From: Aedes albopictus
Lineage: Eukaryota; Arthropoda; Insecta; Diptera; Culicidae
Direction: 5' to 3'
Assembly (NCBI RefSeq): GCF_035046485.1
Contig: NC_085138.1
Location: 361,525,238-361,589,237, forward strand
Length of the DNA stretch: 64,000 bases
The position numbers and the translations under genes were made by a program. The notes beneath the pieces are model-generated. The model worked only from the letters and a program-made list of their open reading frames with translations. It was not told the origin of the DNA and searched no databases. Positions 42,913 to 54,554 of the stretch are shown piece by piece (position 1 is the first letter of the stretch; each line of letters starts with the position of its first letter).

Positions 42913-43043
42913 ATACTCGGTTTGTGGCACGCCCAATGGTCGCCAGTTCCACTGATGATGCACCTCCGAATTTCACGACTCACATTGTTGTTCCAAAATT
43001 TGAAATCATATGGTTGAAAATCGAGACTGCACAAGTTCCCGAG

Positions 43044-43407
43044 AGGGTTAGTTGATCCAACTCCTATTTTTTTCTATCAGCTATGATTTTGCCGAAGACT
43101 GCATTCAAATCGCTTGTTTTATTAATTAGCTACCGATTTTTACCCAAAATCAATATCTTTACTCATGGTGGTGAGGCTATTAGATGGGCACACTGCATTC
43201 TGCAGTGCAGTATAGTAGCCATGATTTCTATTATTATGGCGCCATATGCAGCAATTTTGCCTGCTGGGAAGCTGGAGAATCACTGTTAAAGTTTCTCCAG
43301 TTGGATGAAAATCGATAACTAATTAATTAGGCGTTCGATTTAAATGTGGTCTTCGGTGAAGTTGTAGCTGATAAAATAGTTTAGGAGATCCAAGGGTCAA
43401 CTAACCC
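43044..43407. mobile_element. Hairpin MITE with AGGGTTAGTTGA ends
   Basis: Ends AGGGTTAGTTGA and TCAACTAACCCT. The inner arms continue: 'ctatcagctatgattttgcc', 'ccgaagactgcattcaaatc' and 'attaattagctaccgatttt' have right-hand mirrors 'ggtcttcggtgaagttgtag' and 'aaaatcgataactaattaat'. 364 bp; duplication unclear. Confidence 0.75.
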
Positions 43408-43567
43408 TTGGTTCCCCTAGACTATTTTATCCTCCTAGATGAATGAAATCATCGTTTTCCCATAGTAATTCCCATACTAACTTTGAAGGGCTTGAGCAGT
43501 CTCAGTTTTCAAGCAAATGATCTCAATTTTTGAGAGAAGGCATAGAATCTGGTTACAAATCGAACAC

Positions 43568-43866
43568 GCTAACGCCGCTCAGCACAAAAGTGCATAATTT
43601 CCAGACTACACCAAAAATGTGTAACCCTTGCACATTCACAAAATCAGCTCCTGTGTCCGCAAAATCGTTAAATTCGCAAAAATTTTTGTACAGCAATCTA
43701 GCTAGGTTTACTATTGACCTTGGAAAACAAAAAAAAATCGACATTTCGCATCTAGACGAGTATACGACCTGTTTTTTGAGAATGTGTAACTGCTACACAT
43801 TTTTGTGTGGTCTGAAAATTATGCACTTATGAGTAGGGCTTACACATTTTAGTGCTGAGCGGTTTT
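43568..43866. mobile_element. Hairpin MITE with CCGCTCAGCAC ends
   Basis: CCGCTCAGCAC (about 43573) and GTGCTGAGCGG (about 43862) are inverted, and 'aaagtgcataatttccagac' is mirrored by 'gtctgaaaattatgcactta'. About 295 bp, AT-rich centre. Two overlapping frames on opposite strands come from the arms. Confidence 0.75.
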
Positions 43867-43869
43867 ACT

Positions 43870-44690
43870 GTGAATAAGCGGTGTGCAGAGATGGAATCCT
43901 CCTCAGAGCAAAACACCTTCCTTTCACCTTCCTGCTTGCAGCTTGTGACACCGAAACATGTGCGGATTTGTTCGCACAAAAAAGTGCGTTTGCTCAAAAT
44001 TGAGGCACTATGTGCACCGGGAGTTAGCATAAATATGCTTATGCTCAAAAAATCAATAATTAACAAGCGTACAAGTATTTATGCATGCAATTGTGTCATG
44101 TAATGCGAACGGAACGATCAAACCACGTAAAACGCCGGTGAAATTGTCGATCAACTTTGCGGGAGCCTCAAAAATGATGCACAAAAATGTTTCTCTTTGT
44201 GCTGGTTTTTGTGGTTCGACGTTTCTCTTTGTTTTCGCATGCTTCCTCCTTGCGCTTCGCTCCCGCACAAACGATAGCGGTGGGAGCGAATGATAAAGAT
44301 AAAGAGAACAAAAACATGCATTTGAGGCACATTGCGGGAGCAAATGACAAGCCTGGCGGTGTGCAGCAAAAACTATTTTTGAATCCTAAGTGAACAACCC
44401 TGTCACCTTGTCAAATACCGGCTGAAGTCGGCTTGATAACTATTGTAATAGTTATTTGAGGCTGATGGGCTGAATGGATAACAACGACTTGAACAGTAAC
44501 AAGTAACTCTTTATTTGGATTGAAATGTGAATAAATAGTAGAAGAGCTTGATATAGAATCAGGTGAAATCCTTCTTGTCCTTGTCCTTATTCGTTATGAG
44601 AATAAATCCATCTCTGGGTACAGGAGCAGGTTTCATTAAGTACCACCAGGTTCAAGGATGGAAGAAAATCACTTCTAACAATAAATGATA
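43870..44690. other. Unassigned; inverted 'tttctctttg' motifs
   Basis: Many short frames on both strands. 'tttctctttgttttcgcatg' and 'agagaacaaaaacatgcatt' pair loosely, suggesting a diverged hairpin repeat around 44180-44350, but no ends can be fixed. Confidence 0.35.
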
Positions 44691-44713
44691 CACAATACGA
44701 ACAATCAAAGATA

Positions 44714-45398
44714 GCCGTTAGAGTGGGTCATCGTTTATATGGAAAAATGAAAAATTCAATGGTATCCCATCAGATCAAAGCTTTTTTGATCCCATTTCAG
44801 GGCCCAAAAAAGTGTGCAAAATTTGGGCACGACCGATTATGTCTACGTTTTGCGCATCGCGTTTGAAGTTTGTATGGGGTTTTACATGGGAAAACACACT
44901 TTTTTTTGCATTTCTCTCATAACAAGCTCGAATTTTTTTAAAACCATGTAACCGATAAAGTGAAAACATAGCCAAGGGTGTCCTGGAAAACTTTGTCGAA
45001 GACCGCGAAGTGATCTGATGCTTATGAAAAAAGTTATAGCGTTGGCATTGCTTGGCGAAACAGCATGCTTTTGTTGCTATTGTTATTCCTTTATAGTTAA
45101 AACATAAACACATGCATGCGGTTCGTCTGTTATAACTATTTTCACAAGCATCGGATCGCTTTGCGGTCTTCAACAAAGGTTTTCAGGACACCCTAGGCTA
45201 TCATTTTACAATATTGGTTAAAAAGTTTTAAAAGTTTTGCATGTTTTCCCATACAAAATCCCATACAAATTTCAATTGCAATGCGCAAAGTGTAGACGCA
45301 ACCGATCGTGCTCAAGTTTTGCACAGATACTTAGGACCCGAAACGGAATCAAAAAAGCTTTGATCTGAGAAAACGGTTCCGATGACTCACACTAATAG
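44714..45398. mobile_element. TIR element with repeated ATAGCCGTT at both edges
   Basis: Left arm gagtgggtcatcg... 'gatcaaagcttttttgatcc' and right arm 'gaatcaaaaaagctttgatc' ... cgatgactcacac are inverted over about 100 bp. The 9-bp atagccgtt lies just outside each end (44713-44721 and about 45394-45402), consistent with an 8-9 bp duplication and so a hAT-like element. A minus-strand frame 44775-45176 has no known domain. Confidence 0.65.
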
Positions 45399-45417
45399 CC
45401 GTTGTTCTTGCGGTAGC

Positions 45418-45765
45418 CAGAGTTGGGAATACTCACTTGTGAAAAATTATACTCACTTGCTTCTATCTCAGTCCAGAAGCATGTTATCAAAAAACGATGT
45501 TTGAAGGGCTTTTATATTGTATTTTAATCTAAAAGTTTGCCGAATACAGTTAAGGTCGCAGACGCATACCAAAACCGTGAGAGAGCTGTGAGCACAAGGT
45601 GAGTATAAATTTCAATAATTTTACTCACCTCGTACTCACAGTTCTCTCCCAACTTTGGTATGCGTCTGCTACCTTTACTTTATTCAACAAACTTTTAGAT
45701 TAAAATACAATCTAAAAGCCCTTCAAACATCGTTTTTTTGATAGCATTCTTCTGGACTGAGATGC
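45418..45765. mobile_element. Foldback hAT MITE, right end lost
   Basis: Starts CAGAGTTGGGAATACTCACTTG; arms with 'ccagaagcatgttatcaaaa', 'ctaaaagtttgccgaata' and 'cgcataccaaaa' are mirrored on the right. The order and sequence match the complete element at 59864-60266. The right terminus runs into the phrase repeat without its final ~40 bp. Confidence 0.75.
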
Positions 45766-46335
45766 CGGGGGCGTTCTAGGAGTATTCCAGGGTACCTTAG
45801 TGGACTCCAGGTGATTTCAGGAGCATTACAAGAGGTTTCAGGGATCTTCCAGAGAGTCTAAGGAAGTTCCAGGTGGTGTCAGGGATGTGTGATTTCAAGG
45901 GATTTTATAGGGGCTCCAACTGCTTTCATATGGTGTTTCAGAGAGTTTTATGGACTGTCTGGGGGGTTTCAGTGGCTTTCAGGAGTGTTCCAGGGTGTTT
46001 CAAGGAGTTTCAGGGACGGTGCAGGAGGTTTCAAAAGGATTGCGGGGCGTTTCAGCGGTGTTCTAGAGCAATGATCCTCAGGCCCATTTTGTCAACTGCT
46101 CGTATTGGAACACCTGGATCAACTTGCGAAACATTCAACACGTTATTCTTCATTATTTCGAGAGTAAAACAACTTCCATAAAAAAAATTGCAAGGAAATC
46201 TACGGTAACAAAGAGAAGTGGACAGGCTGCACTATGGTGACCACGCTTCTAGAGGGTCTCAGGAGAGTTTCAGAAGCGTTCTAGAGCGATTTCAGGTGGT
46301 TAATAGGCATACCATGGGACCTCTTTGCATTCCTC
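45766..46335. repeat. G/T-rich phrase repeat ('gtttcagggtgtttcaagg')
   Basis: Loose repetition of 'ttccagggtgtttcagg'-like phrases, a different phrase from the gaattc-type fields. The open frames at 45873-46181 are by-products. A complementary-sense field lies at 47370-47640. Confidence 0.7.
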
Positions 46336-46592
46336 TGGAACACTTGAGAATCCCTTAAACCCACGCAAAACGAGCCTCCTGCAATTCTCCTAAGACCCTA
46401 AGGAACTTCATCCTTTTATGCTCTTCTGATACTCCTGGTAACCCCTTTCAATTCATCTCATACTCCCGCGCCACAACTAACCTTTTTCTTTGGAACTAAG
46501 CTCCTTTCTTCAAAGCAGTGACTTACTTTATGTACGGAATTTCCTCTCTTCATGCCCTGTTTGATGTTTGCATATTTCCAATGCATGCACTA

Positions 46593-47162
46593 CACTGAAC
46601 GGAAACCCCATCCCGAAATCGACTGATTTGTCCTACCATCCGCTCCAAATAATTAAAATCATGTTTTGGAATGACGAATCAGTCGTATCGTAATCATCCT
46701 GAGATCGACTGACGATCATCTCATTCGTGTATGGATCGATGCACGCTATTCGAATGAACACAGGTTGCAAAGCGAAGGCAACGCAGTTGCACCGGTCATA
46801 TTCATCGATAGCGGAACAAGTCTCTTGATCATAATATTCGCGACGTTGGCAATTTTTGGTCGCATATGCTATTTTGAGGACATGCCACCTTTTTGAGAAT
46901 GGGAACCCGCGAGGGTTTATCAACTTCCCAACGCTCTTTTAAAATTATGTTTCAAAAGTCAACCGGTGAAATGTTAGTTATACATCGCTAGAGAAGAAGT
47001 TTGCTCAACCATATGGTCGGCATTCCAGTTTCGTATTGTTGTCATCCAATTTTAGGATGACATCATTCGGTCGGTGGCCCATACGGTTTCCGACCGATTA
47101 TCGTTAAGGGGCGCGATCGAATCGCTTCTCAGTCGCTTTCGGGCGGGGGTTTTCGTTCAGTG
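46593..47162. mobile_element. 570-bp TA-flanked element with CACTGAACGRAAACCCC ends
   Basis: Left CACTGAACGGAAACCCC and right-end complement CACTGAACGAAAACCCC, with TA at 46591-46592 and 47163-47164. The interior includes 'ggtcggtggcccatacgg' and a 96-codon minus frame with no known domain. Confidence 0.82.
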
Positions 47163-47199
47163 TATCCGTGCATACAAAAGGTTCAATTTTATCACGAAT

Positions 47200-47645
47200 A
47201 AGGTTTAAAATCACCTGGGCTTCGATTTCGCTCTAGAACGCCTTAAAACTTCCTGATGCTTGCGAACAAAAGTCCAAAAAATTGGATGCGTCATAAAATC
47301 TTATGTACCTTCTTTTCTTCCTGTCTGCTGTTTGGACTTAGTGACGCAGCTGTTTGTTTGGACGTTATACCACGGAAAAAGCGTCATAAAGCCCTGAAAC
47401 GCTTTTATACCTTTCTGGAATGCCCTCCGAAACAATTTCGAAATCCCAGAAACACTCTGAAACGTATTGAAACGCCTTCGCACGTCTTAAAAACTCCTCT
47501 TGAACATTCCTCAAACCTTCTTGAAAGCACTCTGAAACGTTCCTTCTAATCGCCTTGAAGTTGAATATCTTGAAACCCCTTCGAAATCCCATTCAACCTC
47601 CCTTGACGGCTTCCTAAAAGCCCCTTAACCTTCCTATTGTATTAC
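47200..47645. repeat. C/A-rich phrase repeat (complement of the 45.8-kb phrase)
   Basis: Units like 'cctgaaacgctt', 'cctccgaaacaatttcg' and 'ctctgaaacgttcc' repeat loosely. Frames on both strands are by-products. Confidence 0.65.
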
Positions 47646-47695
47646 GTTGGCAACAGTTCGCTGACGTTTTGCACGGTTTGAGTCGAAAATGACCC

Positions 47696-47935
47696 TGTGG
47701 GGTATAAACAAAGCTGAGTAGCATTTCCCATGCGTGTATTTCCCCTAGCAAGCATCAGTGACAGCCAGCACCATGACGGGGTCGTCGTCAGTGTGATGCT
47801 GCCTCATTGACGAGGGGACTGTTGGCGGAGCAAGACGCCATCACCGTGAGGTTCCGTATTATGCCAAGTGATTCTACTGCAGTTTGCTAAGATGGCTGGG
47901 AACGGATTGTTCCAGTGAGTTGCCCGGTATTCACA
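47696..47935 (+). repeat. 5' LTR
   Basis: 240 bp, starts TGTGGGGTATAAAC and ends GGTATTCACA. A TATA-like element (ggtataaac) is at its start. Identical to the 3' LTR. Confidence 0.95.
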
Positions 47936-47936
47936 T

Positions 47937-47953
47937 TGGCGATCCTGCCAGGA
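47937..47953 (+). promoter_or_regulatory. Putative tRNA primer-binding site
   Basis: tggcgatcctgccagga begins one base after the LTR. The complement would end in ...TCGCCA, as expected for a tRNA 3' end; an arginine-type tRNA is possible but unproved. Confidence 0.6.
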
Positions 47954-48484
47954 GTGCATCATAATCAATAACAAGTTAATCATAAAATAGGTAGAATCAC
48001 TTGGCATAAAAACAGTGAGAGAAAACAAATCGTTTTGGTGTGTGAAGTGTGTGGTGGTGCTGCAAACACAGTGAAGTGGGTGTTGCAATTCTGCGGTTCC
48101 TTCCTGACGAAAGCTAGAGCGCGGAAAGTTTTTGTCATGCCAACCGCGTTCTGTTTTAGCCTTGGTTCTAGCTCACACACATGAACAAAGGCGCGGTGAC
48201 GGACGTGGTTGATTTTTGTTGTCGACTGGTAGCACGCTGTGGATAGGTGGTCGGTCGATGATTGCATGCATGTTTCTTCATGTTCTTGCTCGGCATGGAT
48301 GGTCGCGCTTTCGTTGATTCCTCGGATCGTACATGCTCGTGTTGTCGCTCGGTTGAACGGTAAATGCAAACAGGTTGATGTGCATGATGGTAGAGGTGTT
48401 TGATTATTGTGAATGTTGCCGTAAAATTCTCGCGGCGTTGGTTTTTGCTCGGGTTTTTGGTAGGGCATATTAATGGCGTTTCGA

Positions 48485-48850
48485 ACCGCCGAAAATTTTT
48501 CTGCATAAGGAAAATGCAGGGACGTGTAATGAAAACCGTCCAAGGAAACGGCATTTTTGGATAACTGCCGAAAATTATTCTGCATAAAGAAAATGCAGGG
48601 ACGTGTAGTGAAAACCGTCCAAGATAAAGGCGTTGTTGGATAACCGCCGACAATTTTTTCTGCATAAGGAAAATACAGGGTCGTGAAATGAAATCCGTCC
48701 AGGGAAATGTTATTGAAAAACTGCCGAAAATTGTTTGTGGAAAATGCAGCGATGTGTAAAGAAACCCGTCTAAGGAAATGGCGTTGCATGATAACTGCCG
48801 AAAGCTGTGCGTGAGGAAAATGCAGGGACGTGTAATGAAAACCGCCCATA
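48485..48850 (-). repeat. Five-copy ~80-bp tandem repeat inside the LTR element
   Basis: The phrase 'ggaaaatgcagggacgtgta' recurs at about 48509, 48589, 48669, 48740 and 48817, preceded each time by 'ctgccgaaaa' or a variant. The spacing is 70-81 bp. Two minus-strand frames of 245-289 codons run through the array and give repeats like FHYTSLHFPYAE. No such protein family is known to me, and the frames extend past the array, so a repeat-derived open frame is the simplest reading. Confidence 0.8.
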
Positions 48851-49512
48851 AAAATTGCATATCGTAAAACAGTTTAAAATTCGAAGTACGCAATGAAAAC
48901 ATATCTACTGAAAATATGTTGTAGAACCTCTTTTGAACTCGTTTTGTAGAATCTATTTTCGTATAATGAAGGACATTTGTGTGTTATATATGGTCCATCT
49001 GTACCATCACATTGAAGCATTGAAAATGGAGTTGTATGATATACGGAATCTTTAGTCTGAAAAATCTCAAATTCGTTAATTTCTTGTTTTTTTTTTCTTT
49101 TTTGACAAATAATTCTTACAAAATATGTTCGTTTTCGTTGAATGCGTCGAATTTTCGCAATCGTGAATAACGATTGATTTGAGTGAGAGAAAAACAGGGC
49201 CGGCTACATAACGAGACGTGCGCTTGAAGGAGAGAAGACGCATCACCCAACTGCGTGTGTTGTAGTTATTTTTATTGGAGCTCGGCAAAACCCCATAGAT
49301 GATTGGTTAGCATTGCAAGTTATCAATCAAATGATATAGGTTCGATATTAACAAAAGTGCGTTTACTAAACAAAAAAGTAAATGTGGCCATTCGTCTTAA
49401 TTCTTGTATCTTGAAGTGTATCTTGTTGCATTGGTGCCATAAGGATGAAGAGAACGAAATTGAGGGTTTGAGCGTAAAAATAACAAGCCTTTTAGTCGAA
49501 AACTTTTTTTTC

Positions 49513-49527
49513 GGAGAAGAGGGAGAA
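49513..49527 (+). promoter_or_regulatory. Putative polypurine tract
   Basis: ggagaagagggagaa abuts the 3' LTR and would prime plus-strand synthesis. Confidence 0.7.
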
Positions 49528-49767
49528 TGTGGGGTATAAACAAAGCTGAGTAGCATTTCCCATGCGTGTATTTCCCCTAGCAAGCATCAGTGACAGCCAG
49601 CACCATGACGGGGTCGTCGTCAGTGTGATGCTGCCTCATTGACGAGGGGACTGTTGGCGGAGCAAGACGCCATCACCGTGAGGTTCCGTATTATGCCAAG
49701 TGATTCTACTGCAGTTTGCTAAGATGGCTGGGAACGGATTGTTCCAGTGAGTTGCCCGGTATTCACA
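49528..49767 (+). repeat. 3' LTR
   Basis: Identical in length and sequence to the 5' LTR, followed by the GACCC duplication. Confidence 0.95.
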
Positions 49768-49772
49768 GACCC

Positions 49773-50318
49773 TAATACACAAGGAGAGTTAAACCTTCTG
49801 ATACGCCTTGGCCCGCATTGAAACGTGCTCAAATTCATCTGACTTAAAAACCCAGCAAGGATAAAAATAAATAACTAAATAAAAATCTATAGGTATGTTC
49901 TGGAATCACTGCCAAGCAGAGCCAGGACAATGACAACCCGAAGAATGGCAGACAAAGCGATACCTTTCAAGAACGTCAGTAGTTGAATTCCACGAGGAAG
50001 ATTATCAATAAGTCTAGAACATGATTGGTAGGCATGAAAAAATGCAAGTGCGTACTTTGAAGTTCTAGTTATGGAATTATCGTAAAACGCATTGAATTCG
50101 GGCCAACTTCAGCCAAAAAATACTCGATTTCGTTATTTTGTTCGACAATTTACTGCGTGAGACTTTGGTTGTGTAGCGAAACAGCAGGTATGAATTCCTA
50201 ATTGTTCGCGGCAAAAATATTAATTTTTAAGGTTAATAAGTAGTTGTCATCCCATTTTTTTTTAAACCGCAGATATTGGCGGTTTATTTCGAAAAGGCTC
50301 CTGTAGCGAACGTTTGTA
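49773..50318. other. Unassigned sequence
   Basis: AT-rich, no motif, no frames worth noting. Confidence 0.4.
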
Positions 50319-50320
50319 TA

Positions 50321-51166
50321 CACTAAAACCCCAATTTACGCTCGCTTTTTTGCGCCAAACTCAATTTGCACCCCCGATTTACACAAATTCCCAAAATAAC
50401 GCTCCCCCCATTTACGCTCCTTAGGCGTAAATTGGGGTTTTTGGTTTTCGGGAACAAGTAACATGTGATACATACGATACATAGATGTTTAGGGTAAAGA
50501 GTAGAAGGTAGGGTAGAGGGTAGGGTAAAAGGTAGGGTAGAAGGTAGGGTAGAGGGTTATGGTAGATGATAAAGTAGAAACTTGGATAGAGGGTTAGGGT
50601 AGATGATTAGGGTAGACGGTAGGGTAGAAGGTAGGGTAGAAGCAGAAGATAGAGAAGAGAGTAGGGTAAAAGGTAGGGTGGAGAATTAGAATAGAAGGTA
50701 GGATAGAAGGTAGGGTAGAGGGTGCGGTAGAGGGTTAGGGTAGAGGGTAGAAGAGAATGTGGGTAGAAGGTAGAGTAGAGCACTTTCGGTACTTGAGATA
50801 TTCACGTGGCCCGTGACCATAGATTGGAAACAACTGATTTTTACAATACAACTACATTGTGATAAGTACATACTCCCTGAAGTGCACAATGCGAAAAACC
50901 TTTTCACTTTATCCTCACACCTTGGTTCTTGAGAAATTTGCTTGGCCCATGACCGTAGGTTGGGAACCACTGAACTTAGCAAAGCTGCTAAATTATTGAT
51001 TGTAATTGAATAACTTTTAACCTTTCCCAGGTTGGGAACTTTGTGATTTCGATCTTTACAAACTAATTATTAAACTGAAAAAAAAAACACTCGCCCGATT
51101 TACGCATTAATTCCCAAATAGCGCTCCCCCCAAGTTACCTTTTGAGCGTAAAATGGGGTTTTAGTG
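50321..51166. mobile_element. 846-bp TA-flanked element with CACTAAAACCCCAATTTACG ends
   Basis: Left CACTAAAACCCCAATTTACG and right-end complement CACTAAAACCCCATTTTACG, with TA at 50319-50320 and 51167-51168. The phrase 'ttacgctc' and its complement recurs three times near the left end and twice near the right. The interior holds a minisatellite and two hAT-like 'ggttgggaaccactg' fragments. The ends resemble those of the 28129 element. Confidence 0.85.
50495..50785 (+). repeat. (GGGTAGAAGGTA)n-like minisatellite
   Basis: About 290 bp of 'agggtagaaggt', 'agggtagagggt' and occasional 'gggttaggg' units of 7-13 bp. It looks superficially telomere-like but is irregular. Contained entirely in the 50321 element. 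Confidence 0.85.
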
Positions 51167-51168
51167 TA

Positions 51169-53768
51169 AGTTGATTTAGTAAGAAATATTGTCCATAGTT
51201 ACACTTTGTAACATCGCTTATTCCAAATCTCTAAAGTAATTACAATTACAATTGATCTTTTCGCTATCAACCCATAGAGTAAGTTGGAGCAGGATAAACC
51301 CTTACGAAAATTTGAGATGTTTCATGAATTCATTAGAAGAAGAACAAATGTAAAAAATACATATATTACTCTTACTAATCGAGTTAATCAGTTAATTTTT
51401 CAACTTTGAGTTACGTTGAATTTTTAAGTTCAAGAACAAAGTACATTAACTGAGGTAGATAAAATTGGACAAAGGCATAGCTTGTCACGAAAGAGGCTGA
51501 TTTTCATTTTATTTTCATATTCCTAGTTTTAATTTTTATAGTATGTCTTACAACCATATGATGACACCCTCACAGTATGTACCGCATATAATCCGATACG
51601 TTTTCATCGCGCCCGTATATTTCATTTCCAGAACTTCAGCTGACAGGTTTACGACCACCATGGCATGTTGCACTCCACGCTAGTCACGAATCGTGAATTA
51701 ATTCGCGTGCGAAGCATCTCGCTTGCATTTCAACACATTGCCTAAAATTGTGTCACTACGCACAGATGTATGACCGACCAACAACAACACCCTTCGTCCC
51801 AGCGAAAGGTGTTCTGCTCTGGATGTAGGTATGCATGCAGAAGGTTTTAATTTATTCATTAGCAGCTCCAGGTTTTCCATGCCAATCAACAAAGCCGTTC
51901 TTCTATCGGACACCTCCCTCCATTCTCCGCAACTGCTACTGATGCTATACGAGCCTCAGAGAAACGAGTAGATCCTTATCGTAATTCCCTAAAGTATGCA
52001 TGCTATTGGTCGCACCCATCACCGACCGAGCAAAGACTCCGGAAGACCAACAATTTACCTGGACGAATTCCAGTAATCTAACCCGAACATCAGCACACTC
52101 CCAGCCAACTGATGGGCGAAGAATTTCGGTGCGTATTTTCACATCGGTCATTAATCGTTTACTGTCACGATCCATACGAGAGGCCACGCGGGCAAAGGGT
52201 TGAAAAGGGATAACTGTTTCTGTTTAAATGATATGTTACCAAAACGCACTTTAATTAAGTTATCATGTCAAGTGTGGTAGAACACAAAACTGCGGTTTTT
52301 GTCCTTCTGGGCCCTGGAGCTATTAGTGGGTTCGACGCATTTGAATTTACGGAAAAGTGGAACAGTAGTTGCTGCTGTGCTACATCAGACAGGAAGCAAT
52401 AAAGTTAAAGGATGACTATTAGTAACACCGAATTGAACAATAGCACTGACTGGTCAATAATTTCTATTTGCTACACAGAACTGTTTCACGAGTAAAAACA
52501 CAACTGTGGAAAAAGCAATAGGATATAACAAAATTGTGAGTAAACGCCTACATTCTCGTCGGAAATTGTTTCTTCGTCCTGCATTCATTGATGTATGGCT
52601 ATTGAAACTATCACTCGTGAGAAAAGATTTAAAAACAATCGCACTCTTTAATTATATCAGATCTGTCCCAAAATTTCCTAAATGTCTAACTTTAGCATAA
52701 TAACTTTTAGGTCACTATGTTTATTCTTCAAGTTTTAAATGATACAAGTTGAGCGGAATATTCACCTTTTTTTTTTAAACAATCCACGCACTGCCGTGGG
52801 ATATTTCCTTCATAACGAATTTTACGTTATACATATTTCATGTCGCAAAAATACACTCTTATATAGACCATAAAACCCACAAATACAAAATTTTGGACCA
52901 GCCTGCACCAATCATCTGCGTTCGGAGTTCACTAAGTGTATCTTCGCCATCAGTAGATAACCCCAGAAAAAGTGCTTTGTCTTTCACCCCTCACATACAT
53001 AGCGGTTTGCTCTATGCCATGCCATCACACAGCCAGGGCCAACAGAACAGTTGATAGCAATTCAACTCAGCTCAGCTCGATCGGAGCAACTCATCAACTA
53101 CCACCTACCGACCGACCGACCAATCCAAGCGGCGATGGTAAGGTGTGGGGCAGAGAGCCGTAGCGGTGATGTGGAAAGTGAAAATTCGAAAACCACCAAC
53201 AAAAAACACAGAACGAAAAAAAAAGGTACGAAAAACAGTTTCTGTTCCGCTACATTAGATACGTGAGTGAGTTTTGAACAACCGAGTCAGTCAAATGAGC
53301 ATCACCGACCGACCAGCTTCTATCTGGCTGGCAGGCAGTATACCAGTTGAGAAGGCCACGCCGAGAAAAGAAAACAAATAAAAGAACGCGCAGAGCGCAT
53401 TGCACACCGCATTTCTTCGGCAGGAACGGCTCAGGCTTAGGAGGAGAAAGAACGTCAGTTTTGCACCAGGGGTTTTCAAACTGCGGAGTGCCGACCATGC
53501 TCTGTCTACACGCACTCTGCAGAACCACGCAACATTTGAAGAACATTTGTGCATACACAAGTTATGTCACGCAAATTCGACCATTTTCAACACCACCTCC
53601 CTCTGTGTCACACGTTTTGTATGGGACCTCACCATTTTTTTTTTATAAATCGTCACGTTCTAGAAACACCCCTCAACAGCGTGACGTAATTTGTGCACAG
53701 CTCCTAAAAGTGATCTCTGTTTTCGGCAAAGTTCTAGCAAACCATCTACTTTGATAGGGAAAATATGA
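51169..53768. other. Unassigned; possible host 5' region near 52.9-53.6 kb
   Basis: No transposon ends or protein motifs in 2.6 kb. From about 52900 the sequence is richer in GC with 'accgaccgaccgacc' and 'cagctcagctcg' runs and a donor-like gatg|gtaagg at 53132. At 53467 'caggggttttcaaactgcgg' resembles a hAT-type terminus. The open frames at 53347-53754 and the minus frame at 53250-53558 overlap and are not convincing. Confidence 0.35.
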
Positions 53769-53771
53769 GTA

Positions 53772-54551
53772 CCGTGATTTCGGGTGAAATTGATCACTTT
53801 TCACAGTTTTTGGCTTCTAATTTTTGAATAGTTATCGATATGGTCAAATTCAATGCTTTAAAACAAGTACGACCACGAGTTTGATCAGTCAACGAGGTTG
53901 AAACTTTTACTGCGAATCATTTTATTGCAATAAATATCATTTAAAATAAAAAATCAGAAATTTTAGTTTCGGGGTGAAATTGATCAGTCAGTGAAATGTC
54001 TTTGTAAGTGCTGAAAATAAATTTTCCATCTGAATTAACCACCCCAGAATGCGAAATGCTTTGTAAAACTTACACAAGTTTAGTAAATTCTTTATTATTT
54101 CAATTTAAAGTTTAATAAATCTAAAGAAATCGCCTAAAAGTAGGTAATCTCCATACTAAACAAGTCATTACTTTAGCAAAAGGGCAATTTTATGCATAAA
54201 TATCAATATTTATAGAACTTTTAATGACGAAATCGGGTTTAGCGAACACTTGGCAGCTATAAACATTCATTCGAATATATATTCCATGTGCGATACAGCT
54301 ACGGTAGCAAAAGATTGAAAGTGTCTTTGAAATTCGCCAAACACGCAGTTTCGGAAAATATGAAATTTAATACAGAAATATGTGACTAATTAGCTGTAAA
54401 GCATGTAAACTCATCATTCAATAACCCTTGAAGCAGATGATGGTCATTTTCTACTAATTGTTTTAAGTTCAAAGCTTTATTTTTGACAAACAAAAATTTC
54501 CCTCAAGTCGATCAATTTCACCCCACTGATCAATTTCACCCGAAATCACGG
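53772..54551. mobile_element. 780-bp TA-flanked element, CCGT ends with GGGTGAAATTGATCA phrase
   Basis: Left CCGTGATTTCGGGTGAAATT and right-end complement identical over these 20 bases, with TA at 53770-53771 and 54552-54553. The phrase gggtgaaattgatca occurs at 53781 and 53972 on the left, and inverted at 54510 and 54527 on the right: two copies at each end. AT-rich interior, no transposase. Closely similar in ends to the 37559 element. Confidence 0.9.
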
Positions 54552-54554
54552 TAC

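Larger units (their letters stand above)
47696..49767 (+). mobile_element. Complete non-autonomous LTR retrotransposon, 2.07 kb
   Basis: Two 240-bp direct repeats (47696-47935 and 49528-49767) begin TG and end CA and read identical base for base. GACCC flanks the element (47691-47695 and 49768-49772). One base after the 5' LTR, tggcgatcctgccagga fits a tRNA primer-binding site (TGGCGA start); just before the 3' LTR, ggagaagagggagaa is a polypurine tract. The 1.6-kb interior has no gag, protease, reverse transcriptase or integrase, so it must be moved by another element's proteins. Identical LTRs mean a recent insertion. The superfamily is undetermined. Confidence 0.95.

Noticed and set aside
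50495..50785. Telomere-like GGGTTAGGG-containing array
   Set aside because: Irregular units, short, and enclosed by transposon ends; not a telomeric array.
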